Positions 42,501 through 53,100 of a DNA stretch of 64,000 nucleotides are shown piece after piece (positions within the stretch are counted from its first letter, which is position 1; every line of letters begins with the position of its first letter). The stretch spans positions 355,301-419,300 of the forward strand of contig NZ_JAGEOJ010000012.1 in NCBI RefSeq assembly GCF_017573505.1, given 5' to 3'. The stretch is from Actinomadura barringtoniae. Lineage in GTDB: Bacteria > Actinomycetota > Actinomycetes > Streptosporangiales > Streptosporangiaceae. The position numbers were made by a program, and so were the translations under genes. A model generated the notes under the pieces. It was not told the origin of the DNA. It did not search any database and saw only the letters and a list, made by a program, of their open reading frames with translations.

Positions 42501-44128
42501 TCGGCCGGGTACTCGGGGTCGATCGGCACGTAGGCCGCGCCCGCCTTCAGCACGCCCAGCAGCGAGACCACGATCTCGGGCGTGCGCGGCAGCACGAGCG
42601 CGACGCGGTCCTCGGGCCCGATTCCGCGTGCGATCAGCTCGTGCGCGAGCCGGTTGGCCCGGCCGTTCAGCTCCGCGTACGTCAGCGACTCCTCGCCGCA
42701 GACCAGCGCCACATCATCCGGGGTCCGGGCGGCCTGCCGCTCGAAGAGATCGGGCAGGCATTCCGGGCGGAGCTCGGCGGCGGTGTCGTTCCAGCCGTCC
42801 AGCCGGGCCCGCTCATCCTCGCCCGCGAGCTCCACGGCGCCGATCGGCTGCTCGGAGTCGTTCGCGAACGCCTCCAGGAAGCGGCACACCCGCGCCAGCA
42901 GCGCCTCGACGACGTCCTGCTCGTAGACGTCGGGCCGGTAGTGCAGCCGCAGCGAAAGACCGTCCCCCGGCGCGGCGACGAACGACAGCGGGAAGTGCGT
43001 GGCGTCGTAGGAGTCGGCGGCGGCGATCCGGACGCCGTTCAGCGAGCCGTCCATCGAGGCCGGGTCGAACGGGTAGTTCTCCAGCACGGTCATCGTGTCG
43101 AACGCGCTGCCGTGCCCGGCGACCCGCTGGATGTCGGTGAGCCCGAGGTGATGGTGCGGGAGCAGCTCGGTCTGCTCGTCCTGGAGCCGTTCCATCAGCG
43201 CGGCGAGCGTCTCGTCCGGCCGGTACGACACCCGGATCGGGAGCGTGTTGATGAACAGCCCGATCATCTGCTCGATGCCCGGCAGCTCAGGCGGCCGTCC
43301 CGAGACGGTAGCGCCGAAGACGACGTCGTTGCTGCCGAGCAGGCGCCCCAGCACGAGCCCCCACGCGCCCTGCAGCACGGTGCTGAGCGTGACGCCGTGC
43401 CGCCGCGCCGCCCGCTGAAGCTTCTTGGTCAGCCGCTCGTCCAGCTCGGTGATCGTCCGCTCCGGCGGCGCGGGCGGGCGGCCCGCTGCCTCGGGGGCGA
43501 CCAGGCTCGGCTCGTCCCGCCCGGCAAGGGCGTTCTGCCAGGCCTTCCCGGCGGCGTCGCGGTCCTGCTTGGTGAGCCAGGCCAGGTAGTTCTTGTACGG
43601 GGTGACGCGCGGGAAGCCCTGATCGTGTCCGCCCTGCACGTACAGCATGAACAGCTCGGTCGCCAGGATCGGCGTCGACCAGCCGTCCAGCAGGATGTGG
43701 TGGTTGGTGAACACCAGCCGGAAGCGTTCGGCGCCCAGTTTCACCAGCACGAAGCGCAGCAGCGGCGGCGCGGTCATGTCGAACGAGCGGATCCGTTCAC
43801 GCGCCACGATCGCGTCGGCCTCGGCCGCGTCGGCGACCTCGACCTCCTCCCACGGCAGGTCGACGCTGCGCGGAATGACCTGGACCGGTTTGGAGACGCC
43901 CTCGTGCCAGAACGCGGCGCGCAGGTTGGGGTGGCGCCGCAGCAGCGTCTCGGCGGCGGCCCGCAGCGCACCCGCGTCCAGCGGCCCTTCCAGGTCGAGG
44001 ACGAACTGCGCGGTGTAGACGTCGGTCGCGTCGGCGTCGTACAGCGCGTGGAAGAAGAAGCCCTGCTGAAGCGGCGAGAGCGGCAGGATGTCCTCGAGGT
44101 CGCCCCGGTTCAAGAGTTGTGCCTCCAC
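36494..44128 (-). CDS. NRPS, modules 5-6: C-A-PCP-C-A-PCP-E
   Basis: A 2544-residue two-module NRPS. C5 (about 1-440) opens DILPLSPLQQGFFFHALYD with NHHILLDGWS (about 142), the D-accepting type. A5 (about 470-940) has YTSGSTGRPKG near 586; its specificity residues read D-T-M-N-L-G-F-I-D, which I cannot assign. PCP5 Ser is about 978 (LGGDSLTATRL). C6 is an L-accepting type with LHHIAADGWS (about 1168). A6 has YTSGSTGRPKG near 1636 and reads D-F-W-N-I-G-M-V-H, the classic Thr code. PCP6 Ser is about 2010. The E domain (about 2045-2500) has LHHLVVDGVSW (about 2193), so residue 6 should be D-Thr. The C-terminus, GGFTPSDLSLVEIDQDEIDAL, is a COM donor helix for the last protein. GTG at 44128 is used; TTG at 44113 with GGAGG upstream is possible. 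Confidence 0.95.
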   Translation of the reverse strand: MEAQLLNRGDLEDILPLSPLQQGFFFHALYDADATDVYTAQFVLDLEGPLDAGALRAAAETLLRRHPNLRAAFWHEGVSKPVQVIPRSVDLPWEEVEVADAAEADAIVARERIRSFDMTAPPLLRFVLVKLGAERFRLVFTNHHILLDGWSTPILATELFMLYVQGGHDQGFPRVTPYKNYLAWLTKQDRDAAGKAWQNALAGRDEPSLVAPEAAGRPPAPPERTITELDERLTKKLQRAARRHGVTLSTVLQGAWGLVLGRLLGSNDVVFGATVSGRPPELPGIEQMIGLFINTLPIRVSYRPDETLAALMERLQDEQTELLPHHHLGLTDIQRVAGHGSAFDTMTVLENYPFDPASMDGSLNGVRIAAADSYDATHFPLSFVAAPGDGLSLRLHYRPDVYEQDVVEALLARVCRFLEAFANDSEQPIGAVELAGEDERARLDGWNDTAAELRPECLPDLFERQAARTPDDVALVCGEESLTYAELNGRANRLAHELIARGIGPEDRVALVLPRTPEIVVSLLGVLKAGAAYVPIDPEYPADRIAYMLDDCRPALTIDGPLEVAGRPSHDPERRLVQGNTAYVIYTSGSTGRPKGVAVPHTGVLNYFESHRIGFMDPSIEAVGGRRMRFAHLASFSFDTSWMGLLWMMYGHELHLIDDETRRDVQAYVAYVGEHRIDLVNTTPSHFRSLREAGLLEGDGRHRPSQLLLGGEGIGEGLWDELRAAAPGLTTRNFYGPTESTIDTMNQVVERSERAVVGAPQRNTRSYVLDAALQPVPVGVPGELYLAGVQLARGYFDRPGLTAERFVADPFGAPGERMYRTGDLVRWTPEGTIEYLGRVDDQVKIRGFRVELGEIENVVGAFEGVIQAAVAVREDAPGDRRLAAYVVGPVDLTALRRHAAESLPDYMVPSFTALDALPLTVNGKLDRAALPAPDGGGAVAGRAPRSPQEEILCGLFAEVLGVARVGVDDGFFALGGDSLTATRLVGKIRTALGAELPVRALFEAPTVAGLAERIAEASGSVRPALVRAERPDVIPLSYAQQRLWFLNRFERQSATFNMPIALRLNGHLDHEALQAALGDVVARHESLRTIFPDGSGTARQLVLDGAAARPRLVVSEATETGLPMALAAAAGQGFDLSVEPPLRVRLFTVGENEQEKEQEDEHVLLLVLHHIAADGWSMAPLARDVIVAYAARSEGHAPVWAPLPVQYADYTLWQQELFGSEDDPESLVSRQIAYWKDTLAGLPDQLELPTDRPRPAESTYRGKTLAFELDADLHGALLKIARDSGASLFMVMQAAYGALLTRLGAGTDVPIGSPIAGRTDEVLDDLVGMFVNMLVLRTDTSGDPSFRDLIARVKETDLAAYAHQDLPFERLVEVLNPARSMARHPLFQVVLSFQNNPEAKLELDGLSGGAEPLASGVAKYDLSLYLEERHGEDGAPAGIEGGLEYALDLFDPATAESIATRFERLLHELVDAPDAPIGTAEILDRAERRAILRTWAGGTAEPVERTTIPALFEEQAEIRPGAPAVTFEGVSLSYGEVNARANRLARHLVARGVGPEQFVALKLPRSADLVVAILAVLKAGAAYVPMDPDYPADRIAYMVEDSNPVLTIESVEIPDGYDDSDLGITISPDHPAYVIYTSGSTGRPKGVVIPHQNVVRLLRSTEQWFDFGPDDVWTLFHSYAFDFTVWELWGSLLYGGRLVVVPYLTSRSPEEFAELLAAERVTVLNQTPSAFYQLMPHERDDLAVRYVIFGGEALEPARLRGWENARLVNMYGITETTVHVSYVEVDREHVGSVIGVGIPDLRVYVLDDRLQPVPPGVVGEMYVAGAGLARGYLNRPALSAERFVADPYGKPGTRMYRTGDLGRWLKDGRLEYLGRADQQVQLRGFRIELGEIEAALTRHEAISDAAVIVRDDRLVAYVVGSTDDDLRRHVGKDLPDYMVPAVVMTLDALPLTVNGKLDRKALPAPDYAAKVSSRTPRTPNEETLAALFAEVLGLERVGIDDGFFDLGGDSIIAIQLVSRARQSGLVVSPRDVFQHQTVEELAAIAQPVGEGEQVEVEAPGAGVGPVPATPIMRWFQELRGPTGDYSQRMLLQVPPGLGVERLTKALQTVLDHHHMLRLRVDGDDFEVTEPGTVDATPLFRRVDVTGQDDLHATLAAEARAARERLDPATGTMAQLVWFDAGPERSGRLLLTLHHLVVDGVSWRILLPDLVAAWGGAQPEPVATSFRRWAQRLNAEASDPARTAELPLWTDILTTPDPVLGERSLDPATDTFGTARHLTLDLPADVTGPLLTDVPAAFHGRVNDVLLTGLALAVAEWRRARGTTDEPAVLLDLEGHGREEIVPGVDLSRTVGWFTSIYPVRLDPGALDWAEVREGGQGTGTALKLIKEQLRDIPDNGIGYGLLRHLAPAGCPQLAFNYLGRSAVPEATDWGPAAQADSDALGGGQSDELALVHAIEVNSHTRDLPGGPELSATWTWAGGLFTEGEIGDLATKWFEALRGLVAHVVEGPGDGPVGGFTPSDLSLVEIDQDEIDALAAELDGEWELD
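37930..39562 (-). repeat. Near-identical A-PCP block, copy 2 (module 6)
   Basis: The Thr-type A domain, PCP and following linker (VTFEGVSLSYGEVNARANRL to PVGEGEQ) are almost the same as in module 4 at 45570-47203, at protein and DNA level. It probably arose by duplication or gene conversion. The condensation domains before the two copies are less alike. Confidence 0.85.
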
Positions 44129-47100
44129 GCGTCCTGCAGGTTGTCGATCTCGCTCTGGTCGAGGTCCACCAGGAGGTCGGACGGGGTGAACCCGCCGGCC
44201 GCCGTCTGCTGGTCGCCATCGCCGCCGACGTGCGCGACCAGGCCGCGCAGCGCCTCGAACCAGCCCTCGGCGAGCTCGCGTACGTCGTTCACCTCCAGCA
44301 GCCCGGCCGGCCACGTCCAGGTGACGCTCAGCTCGGGCCCGCCCGGCAGGTCCCGGGTGATCGCGTTGATCTCCAGGACGTGCGCCATCGGCATGCGCGG
44401 GTCCTCGCCGCCGGGCAGCGGCTCGGCGGCCAGGCTCCAGTCGCCGTCCGCGCCGCCGGGGTCGACGCGGCCGAGGTAGTTGAACGCGATCTGCGCGGGC
44501 GGCAGCTCGGCCAGCTCCTCGGCCGTGTCGGAGTTCAGGTGGCGCAGCAGGCCGTGGCCGATGCCGTTGTCGGGGATCTCGCGGAGCTGCTCCTTGACCT
44601 TCTTCAGCGCGGTCCCGGCGGCCAGGCCGCCGTCGCGGATCTCGGCCCAGTCGATCGCCCCCGCGTCCAGGCGCACCGGGTAGATCGAGGTGAACCAGCC
44701 CGCGGTGCGGGACAGGTCGACGCCCGGGACGATGTCCTCCCGGCCGTGGCCTTCGAGGTCGAGCAGCACGCTGGTGCCGCGGCCGCCGCGGTGCCTGCGC
44801 CACTGGGTGATCGCCAGGGTCAGCCCGGTGAGCAGCGCGTCGTTCACCCGGCCGTGGAACGCGGCGGGCACGTCGGTGAGCAGCGGCCCGGTGACGTCGG
44901 CGGGCAGGTCGAGGGTGACCGAGGTGGCGCGGGCCGCGATGTCGACGCGGGGGTCGAGCGCACGGAACGCCAGCCGCTGGTTCGGGCCGTCCACGATGTC
45001 GAGCCAGGTGTCCAGCTCGGCGGCGCGGGCCGGGTCGGTCGCGGCGGCGTTCAGGCGCTGCGCCCAGCGGCGGAACGAGGTGGCGACCGGCTGGAGCTCC
45101 CCGCCCGCCCACGCGGTGACCAGGTCCGGGAGGAGCACGCGCCAGGAGACGCCGTCCACGACCAGGTGGTGCAGGACGACCAGGAGGCGGCCCTGCGCCT
45201 GACCCGCGTCGAACCAGACCAGCTGCGCCATGACACCGGCGGCCGGGTCGAGCCGGTCGCGGGCGGCGGTGGCGTGCTCGGTCACGGCGTCGGCGAGCTT
45301 GTCGGCATCGAGGTCGGCGACGTCCACGCGAGTGACGACGGCGGGCGCGGCCCCCTGCGGCTGGACGATCGGCTGCCACCGGTCTCCGCCGGTGTCGAGG
45401 CGGAGCCGGAGCGCGTCGTGGTGGTCCAGAACGGTCTGGAACGCGGCGGTGAGCCGGTCCAGGCCGAGCCCGGCCGGGGCGCGCAGCAGCATCGCCTGGT
45501 GGAAGCCCTTGATCAGCTCGGCGTCGCCGTCCACGCGGTCGCGCAGCCACGCCACGATCGGGGTGATCGGGACCGGGCCGACGCCGGTGCCGGGGGCCTC
45601 GGCCTCGATCTGCTCACCTTCGCCGACCGGCTGGGCGATCGCGGCGAGCTCCTCGACGGTCTGGTGCTGGAAGACCTGGCGCGGGGAGATGACCAGGCCG
45701 GACTGGCGGGCGCGGGAGACGAGCTGGATCGCGATGATCGAGTCGCCGCCCAGGTCGAAGAACCCGTCGTCGATCCCGACCCGTTCCAGGCCCAGGACCT
45801 CGGCGAAGAGGGCGGCGAGGGTCTCTTCGTCGGGCGTGCTCGGCGTGCGGGTGGAGACCTTGGCGGCGAAGTCCGGCTCGGGGAGCGCCTTGCGATCGAG
45901 CTTGCCGTTCACGGTCAGCGGGAGCGCGTCCAGCTCGACCACGACGGCCGGGACCATGTAGTCGGGCAGGTCCTTGCCGACGAAACGGCGCAGGTCGTCC
46001 TCGGTGGAGCCGACCACGTAGGCGACCAGGCGGTCGTCGCGCACGATCACGGCCGCGTCGGCGATCGCCTCGTGGCGGGTCAGCGCGGTCTCGATCTCGC
46101 CGAGCTCGATGCGGAAGCCGCGGAGCTGGACCTGCTGGTCGGAACGCCCCAGGTATTCGAGGCGGCCGTCGTTCAGCCAGCGGCCGACGTCGCCGGTGCG
46201 GTACATGCGGGTGCCGGGCTTGCCGTACGGGTCGGCGGCGAACCGTTCGGCGGAGAGGGCGGGCCGGTTGAGGTAGCCGCGCGCCAGACCCGCGCCCGCC
46301 ACGTACATCTCCCCGACGACTCCGGGGGCGACGGGCTGCAGCCGGTCGTCGAGCACGTAGATCTTGAGGTCCGGGATCGCGACGCCGATGACGCTGCCGG
46401 GGTAGTCGCGGTCGACCTCGACGTAGGAGACGTGGACGGTCGTCTCGGTGATCCCGTACATGTTGACCAGGCGGGCGTTCTGCCAGCCGCGCAGCCGTGC
46501 GGGCTCCAGCGCCTCGCCGCCGAAGATCACATAGCGGACGGCCAGGTCGTCCCGTTCGTGCGGCATGAGCTGGTAGAACGCCGACGGCGTCTGGTTGAGA
46601 ACGGTCACGCGCTCCTCGGCGAGGAGTTGCGCGAAGTCCTCGGGCGAGCGGGACGTCAGGTAGGGAACGACGACCAAGCGGCCGCCGTAGAGGAGTGAGC
46701 CCCACAGCTCCCAGACGGTGAAGTCGAACGCGTAGGAGTGGAACAGCGTCCACACGTCATCCGGGCCGAAGTCGAACCACTGCTCGGTCGCACGCAACAG
46801 GCGCACCACGTTCTGGTGCGGGATGACGACACCCTTGGGACGACCCGTCGAGCCCGAGGTGTAGATGACGTAGGCCGGGTGGTCGGGCGAGATGGCGACG
46901 CCCAGGTTCGAGTCGTCGTAGCCGTCGGGGATCTCGACGCTCTCCAGCGTCAGGACCGGGTTGGAGTCCTCGACCATGTAGGCGATGCGATCGGCCGGGT
47001 AGTCGGGGTCCATCGGCACGTAGGCCGCGCCCGCCTTCAACACCGCCAGGATCGCGACCACCAGATCGGCCGAACGCGGCAGCTTCAGCGCCACGAACTG

Positions 47101-50100
47101 CTCAGGACCAACACCCTGCGCGACCAGATGACGGGCGAGACGGTTGGCGCGGGCGTTGACCTCGCCGTATGACAGCGAGACGCCCTCGAACGTGACCGCC
47201 AGAGCCTCGGGGTTGGCGGCGGCCTGCGCCTCGAAGAGGGCCGGGATCGTGGTCCGGTCCATCTCGGGCGCGGCTCCACCGGCCCACTCGGTGAGGATGG
47301 TGGCGCGTTCGGCCGGGTCGAGGACGTCGACGGCGCCGATGCGGGCGTCGGGGTCGGCGAGCAGCGCGGTGAGGTAGCGCTCGAAGCGGCCGATGAGCCG
47401 CTCCGCCGAGGCCGGGTCGTAGAGGTCGAGGGCGTACTCGAGCTCGCCCGCCAGCCCGTCCTCCCGCTCGGTGAGGATCATCAGCAGGTCGAACCGCGAG
47501 ACGCCCGCGTGCAGCGGCTCCAGTTCGGCGCTGAAGCCCGGCATCTCGAGCCTGGCCTCGGGGTTGTTCTGGAACGTCAGGCCGACCTGGAACAGCGGGT
47601 GGCGGCCCAGGTGGCGCGGCGGGTTGAGGACCTCGACGAGCCGCTCGAACGGGACGTCCTGGTTGGCGTAGGCGCCCAGGTCGGTCTCGCGGACCCGCTC
47701 CACCAGGTCCCGGAACGTCGGGTCGCCGGAAGTGTCGGTGCGGAAGACGAGCATGTTGACGAACATGCCGACCAGGTCGTCCAGCGCCTCGTCGGTACGC
47801 CCCGCGATCGGCGAGCCGATCGGCACGTCCGTTCCGGCGCCGAGCCTGGTGAGCAGGGCGGCGAACGCGGACTGGGCGACCATGAACGGGCTGGCGCCGG
47901 TCTCGCGGGCGACCCTGAGCAGGCTCTCCTGGACGTCGGCCCCGAGGTGGAAGCGGGCCGTACCGCCCCGGTAGGAGGCCTCGGAAGGCCGCGGCCGGTC
48001 GGTCGGCAGCCGCAGTTCCTCAGGCAGCCCGGCCAGGGCGTCCTTCCAGTAGGCGATCTGCTGGGAGATCAGGCTCTCCGGGGCGTCCTCGGACCCGAAC
48101 AGCTCCTGCTGCCAGAGCGTGTAGTCGGTGTACTGCACGGGCAGCGGCGCCCAGTCGGGCGCGTTGCCGCCGACGCGCGCGGCGTAGGCGGTGATGAGGT
48201 CGCGGGCGAGCGGCGCCATCGACCAGCCGTCGCCGCCGATGTGGTGCATGAGCAGCAGCGCGACGTGCTCGTCCGGGCCGACCCGGTAGAGGTGGGCGCG
48301 CAGCGGCGGCTCGGCGGAGATGTCGAACGCGTGGCCCGCGGCCATGGCGAGCCTGATCGGCAGCTCGGCGGCCGTGGTCTCGGCGAACTGCAGCTCGGGG
48401 CGGGCGGCGGCCGGGTCCAGGATGAGCTGCCGCGGAACGCCGGAAGCGCCGTCGGGCAGGATCGTGCGGAGCGTCTCGTGCCGTTCGACCAGGTCACCGA
48501 TGGCGGCCTGGAGGGCGGCGGTGTCGAGCTCGCCGCGGATGCGCAGCGCGGTCGGCATGTTGTAGGTCGCCGACGGGCCCTCGAACCGGTTGAGGAACCA
48601 GAGCCGCTGCTGCGCGTACGACAGCGGGATCGGGTCGGGGCGTTCGCGCCGTTCCAGCGCGGGCCGCGTCGGCTCGGCGCCCGCGTCGCCCAGCATCGCG
48701 GCCAGTCCGGCGACGGTCGGCGCCTCGAACAGCGCCCGCACGGGCAGCTCGACGTTCAGCGCGCGCCGGATCCGGCTGACGACCCGCATCGCGATGAGCG
48801 AGTTGCCGCCCAGCTCGAAGAAGTCGTCGTCGATGCCGACCCTGGCGATGCCGACCAGCTCGGCGACGACGGCCGCGATGGTCTCCTCGCGGGCGTCGCG
48901 CGGGGCGCGGTAGGCGGCGCGCGGGGCGGACTCGGTGATCTCGGGCTTGGGCAGCGCCTTGGTGTCGACCTTGCCGTTCGGCGTGAGCGGCAGCTCGTCG
49001 AGGACGACCACGGCGGACGGCACCATCGACTCGGGGAGGTTCTCGCGGACGTAGGCCCGCAGCGCCTCGGCGTCGAGGGTCTGCCCGGGCGCGGCCACGA
49101 CGTAGGCGACCAGCTTCTTGACGCCCGGCCGCTCCACCGCGGGGCTCGCCGCGCGTTCGTCCACGCCGGGGAGGTCCAGGCCGTTCACGGTGACGGCGGC
49201 GTCGGCGGCGACGGCCTCCAGCACCTGCCGGTACCAGCCCGCGAACCGCAGGACGGTCTCCTCGTCGAACAGGTCGCGCGCGTACTCGATCGTTCCGGCG
49301 AGGCCGCCGCTGCCGTCGTGGGGCTCTTCCAGCAGGAACTCCAGGTCGAACTTGGCGACCCCGGCGTCCACCGGCTCGACGCCGATGTGGAGGCCGGGCA
49401 CCTCCACTGTCGGCGCCGGATTGTTCTGCAGGGTGAGCATCACCTGGAAGAGCGGGTGCCGCGCCAGCGACCGGGCCGGGTTGATCATCTCGACGAGGCG
49501 CTCGAACGGCACGTCCTGGTGGGCGTAGGCGGCGAGGTCGGTGTCGCGGACACGGGCGAGCAGCTCGGCGAACGCGGGGTCGCCGGAGGTGTCGGTGCGC
49601 AGCACGAGCGTGTTGATGAACACGCCGACCAGGTCGTCCAGCGCCTCGTCGGTGCGGCCCGCGACGGGCGAGCCGATCGGCACGTCCGTTCCCGCGCCGA
49701 GCCGGGTCAGCAGCGCGGCGAGCGAGGCCTGCAGGACCATGAACAGGCTGACCTGGTGGTCGCGGGCCAGCGCCGAGAGCCCCGCGTGCAGGTCCTCGTG
49801 CACCTCGAAGGCGACCTGGCCGCCGCGGTAGGAGGCGCGTTCGGGACGCGGCCGGTCGGTGGGCAGCACGGTCTGGTCGGGCAGCCCGGCGAGCCGCTCG
49901 GTCCAGTAGGCGAGCTGGCGGGCCTCCAGGGTGTCGGTCCCGTCGCCCGCGCCGAGGAGTTCGCGCTGCCAGAGGGCGTAGTCGGCGTACTGCACGCGCA
50001 GCGGCGCCCAGCCCGGCTCCTGCCCGTCGCGGCGCGCGAGGTAGGCGGTGATGACGTCGCGTGCGAGCGGCGCCATGGACCAGCCGTCGCCCGCGATGTG

Positions 50101-53100
50101 GTGCATGACGAGCAGCAGCACGTGCTCGTCGCCCGCGAGCCGGTAGAGGAACGCCCGCAGGGGCAGCTCGACGGCCAGGTCGAAGCCGCGCGTGGCGTCC
50201 ACGAACAGCGCGCCGTGGAGGTCGTCGGCCTCGGCGTCGGCGATGACCAGCTCGGGGGCGATCTCGGAACCGCGAGGCGCGAGGATCCGCTGGTAGGCCT
50301 CGCCGTCGTGCTCGCCGAAGAGCGTGCGCAGCGACTCGTGCCGCCCGACGACGTCACCGAGCGCGGCGCGCATCGCGTCGTAGTCGAGGGCACCGGTCAG
50401 CCGCAGCGGGATCGGCATGTTGTACGTGGCGGTCGGGCCCTCGAGCCGGTTGAGGAACCAGAGCCGTTCCTGCGCGTACGACACCGGCAGCGGGTCGGGG
50501 CGCCGCGCCGGGACCAGCGCGGGCCGGGTCTCCTCCCCCGCCTCGGCGCCGGCGATGTGGGCGGCGAGCCCGGCGACCGTCGGCGCCTCGAACAGGATCC
50601 GCACGGGCAGCTCGACATGCAGCGCGGCGCGCGCCCGCGACACCACGCGGGTGGCCTTCAGCGAGTCGCCGCCGAAGTCGAAGAAGTCGTCGCCGATGCC
50701 GACGCTCGGCAGGCCGAGCACCTCGGCGAAGATCCCGCACAGGATCTCCTCGCGCGCGTCCCTGGGCTCGCGCCCGGCCAGCGCGCCCGCGAGGTCGGGG
50801 GTGGGGAGGGCGGCGCGGTCGAGCTTGCCGCTCGGCGTGCGCGGCAGCTCGTCCAGAGGCACGATCGCCGACGGGACCATGTACTCGGGGAGCCGGGACG
50901 CCAGGTGCATCCGCAGGTCCTCGGTGAGGTGCGGCGTCTCGTACGTCAGAACGACGTAGGCGGCGAGGACGGTGTCGCCGGTCGCGTCCTCGCGGGCGAC
51001 GACGACGCTCTGCGCGACGGCGACGTGCTCCTCCAGCGCGGCCTCGATCTCGCCGGGCTCGATGCGGAACCCGCGGACCTTGACCTGATGGTCGAGGCGG
51101 CCGAGGTACTCCAGCTCGCCGTCGCGGTTCCAGCGGACGCGGTCGCCGGTGCGGTACATGCGCTCGCCGGGCGGGCCGAACGGGTCGGCGACGAACCGTT
51201 CGGCGGTGAGCGGCGAACGGTTGAGGTAGCCGCGCGCCAGGCCGTGCCCGCCGACGTACAGCTCGCCGGGAACGCCCGGCGGCACCGGGTGGAGCGTCTC
51301 GTCCAGGACGTAGGCGCGCATGTTGGCCATCGGGCGGCCGATCGGCGGGCTGATCGGAGCCTGGGCCGCCTCGTCGCCGCCGTCGTGCCAGCCGCTGGCC
51401 CACACGGTGGCCTCGGTCGGGCCGTAGATGTTGGAGATCCGGGCGTCCGGCACCACGCGGCGCACCTCGCGCAGCAGCGCGGGCGGCAGCGCCTCGCCGC
51501 CGAGGGTGATCTCGTCGGCGCGCAGCCGCGGTTCCCAGTCGGCGAGCAGCACGCTCACCGCGGACGGGACGCCGCTGACGAGCGTGCCCTCCCAGCCGCC
51601 GCGTTCACCGATCTCCAGCAGGTCGCGGACGACCTCGATCTCGCCGCCGACCGTGAGCGGCACGAACCACTCCAGCACCGAGGCGTCGAAGTTGAGCGAG
51701 GTGGAGAACAGGACGCGGGCGAGCCGCCGCTCGCCGTAGAAGTCGACGCACTGGGCGCGGAAGTCGGCCAGCCCGGCGTGCGAGATCACCACGCCCTTGG
51801 GGCGGCCGGTGGAGCCGGAGGTGTAGATGACGTACGCGGCGTCCTGCGGGTGCAGCGGCCGGACGCGCTCGGCGTCGGTGACGTCGTCTCCGGAGATGCC
51901 GGTCAGGTCGGTCCCGGCGAGCTCGCCCGCCGTGAGAACGACCGCCGGGGTGGCGTCGGCGAGCATGTAGTCGACGCGGTCGGCCGGGTAGGCGGGGTCG
52001 ATCGGCAGGTAGGCGGCGCCGGTCTTCAGCACGCCCAGCAGCGCCACGACCAGGCCGGTGTCGCGGGGCAGGGACAGCGCGACGATGTCGCCCGGGCCCA
52101 CACCGCGGCCGATGAGGTGGCGGGCGAGCCGGTTGGCGCGGCCGTTCAGGTCGGCGTAGGTGAGCGAGGCGCCGGTGAACGAGGTCCCGGTGAGCGAGGC
52201 GTCGCCCGCGATGACGGCGCGGGCCTCGGGGGTACGGGCGGCCTGCTCCTCGAACAGGGCGGGCGCGGTGGTCTCCGGCACCAGAACGGTGGCCTGGTTG
52301 CGTTCGCGCAGCAGCCGCACGCGCTCGCCCTCGTCCAGCAGCTCCACGGCGCTGAGCGGTATCGCGGGGTCGGCGGCGACCTGGAGCAGCATCCGCTCCA
52401 GGCGACCGGCCAGGGCGCGGATCGTCTCCTCGTCGAACAGGTCGAGCGCGTACTCCAGCGAGCAGTCGATCTCGCCGCCGGGACGTTCGTCGATGAACAG
52501 GACCAGGTCGAAGCGCGAGACGCCGGTGTCGACCGGCTCCAGCGCGATCGTGAGGCCGGGCAGGTCGACACGGCCGACCGGGTTGGTCTGCATCGAGATC
52601 ATGGCCTGGAACAGCGGGTGCCTGGCCATCGAGCGGCGCGGGTTCAGCACCTCGACCAGACGCTCGAACGGCACGTCCTGGTGGGCGAACGCGGCCAGGT
52701 CGGTGCCGCGGACGCGGGCGAGCAGCTCGGCGAACGTCGGGTCGCCCGAGGTGTCGGTGCGCAGCACGAGCGTGTTGACGAAGACGCCGACCAGGTCGTT
52801 CAGCGCCTCGTCGGTGCGGCCCGCGATCGGCGAGCCGATCGGCACGTCGGTGCCCGCGCCGAGCCTGGTGAACAGCCCGGCGAGCGCGGCCTGCATGACC
52901 ATGAACAGGCTCGCCTGGTGGTCGCGGGCGACCGCGGTGAGCGCCTCGTGCAGCTCGGCCGAGAGGGTGAACGGCACCTGTGCGCCGCGGCCGGAGGCGC
53001 GCGGCGGGCGGGGCCGGTCGGTCGGGAGCGCGAGCTCCTCGGGCAGGGCGGCGAGGGCCTCGGTCCAGTAGGCGAGCTGCTTGCTGATCAGGCTGTCCGG

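Noticed and set aside
39176..44479. Open frame of 1767 codons on the plus strand
   Set aside because: Antisense shadow of the second NRPS gene, with the same low-complexity composition and no recognisable motif.
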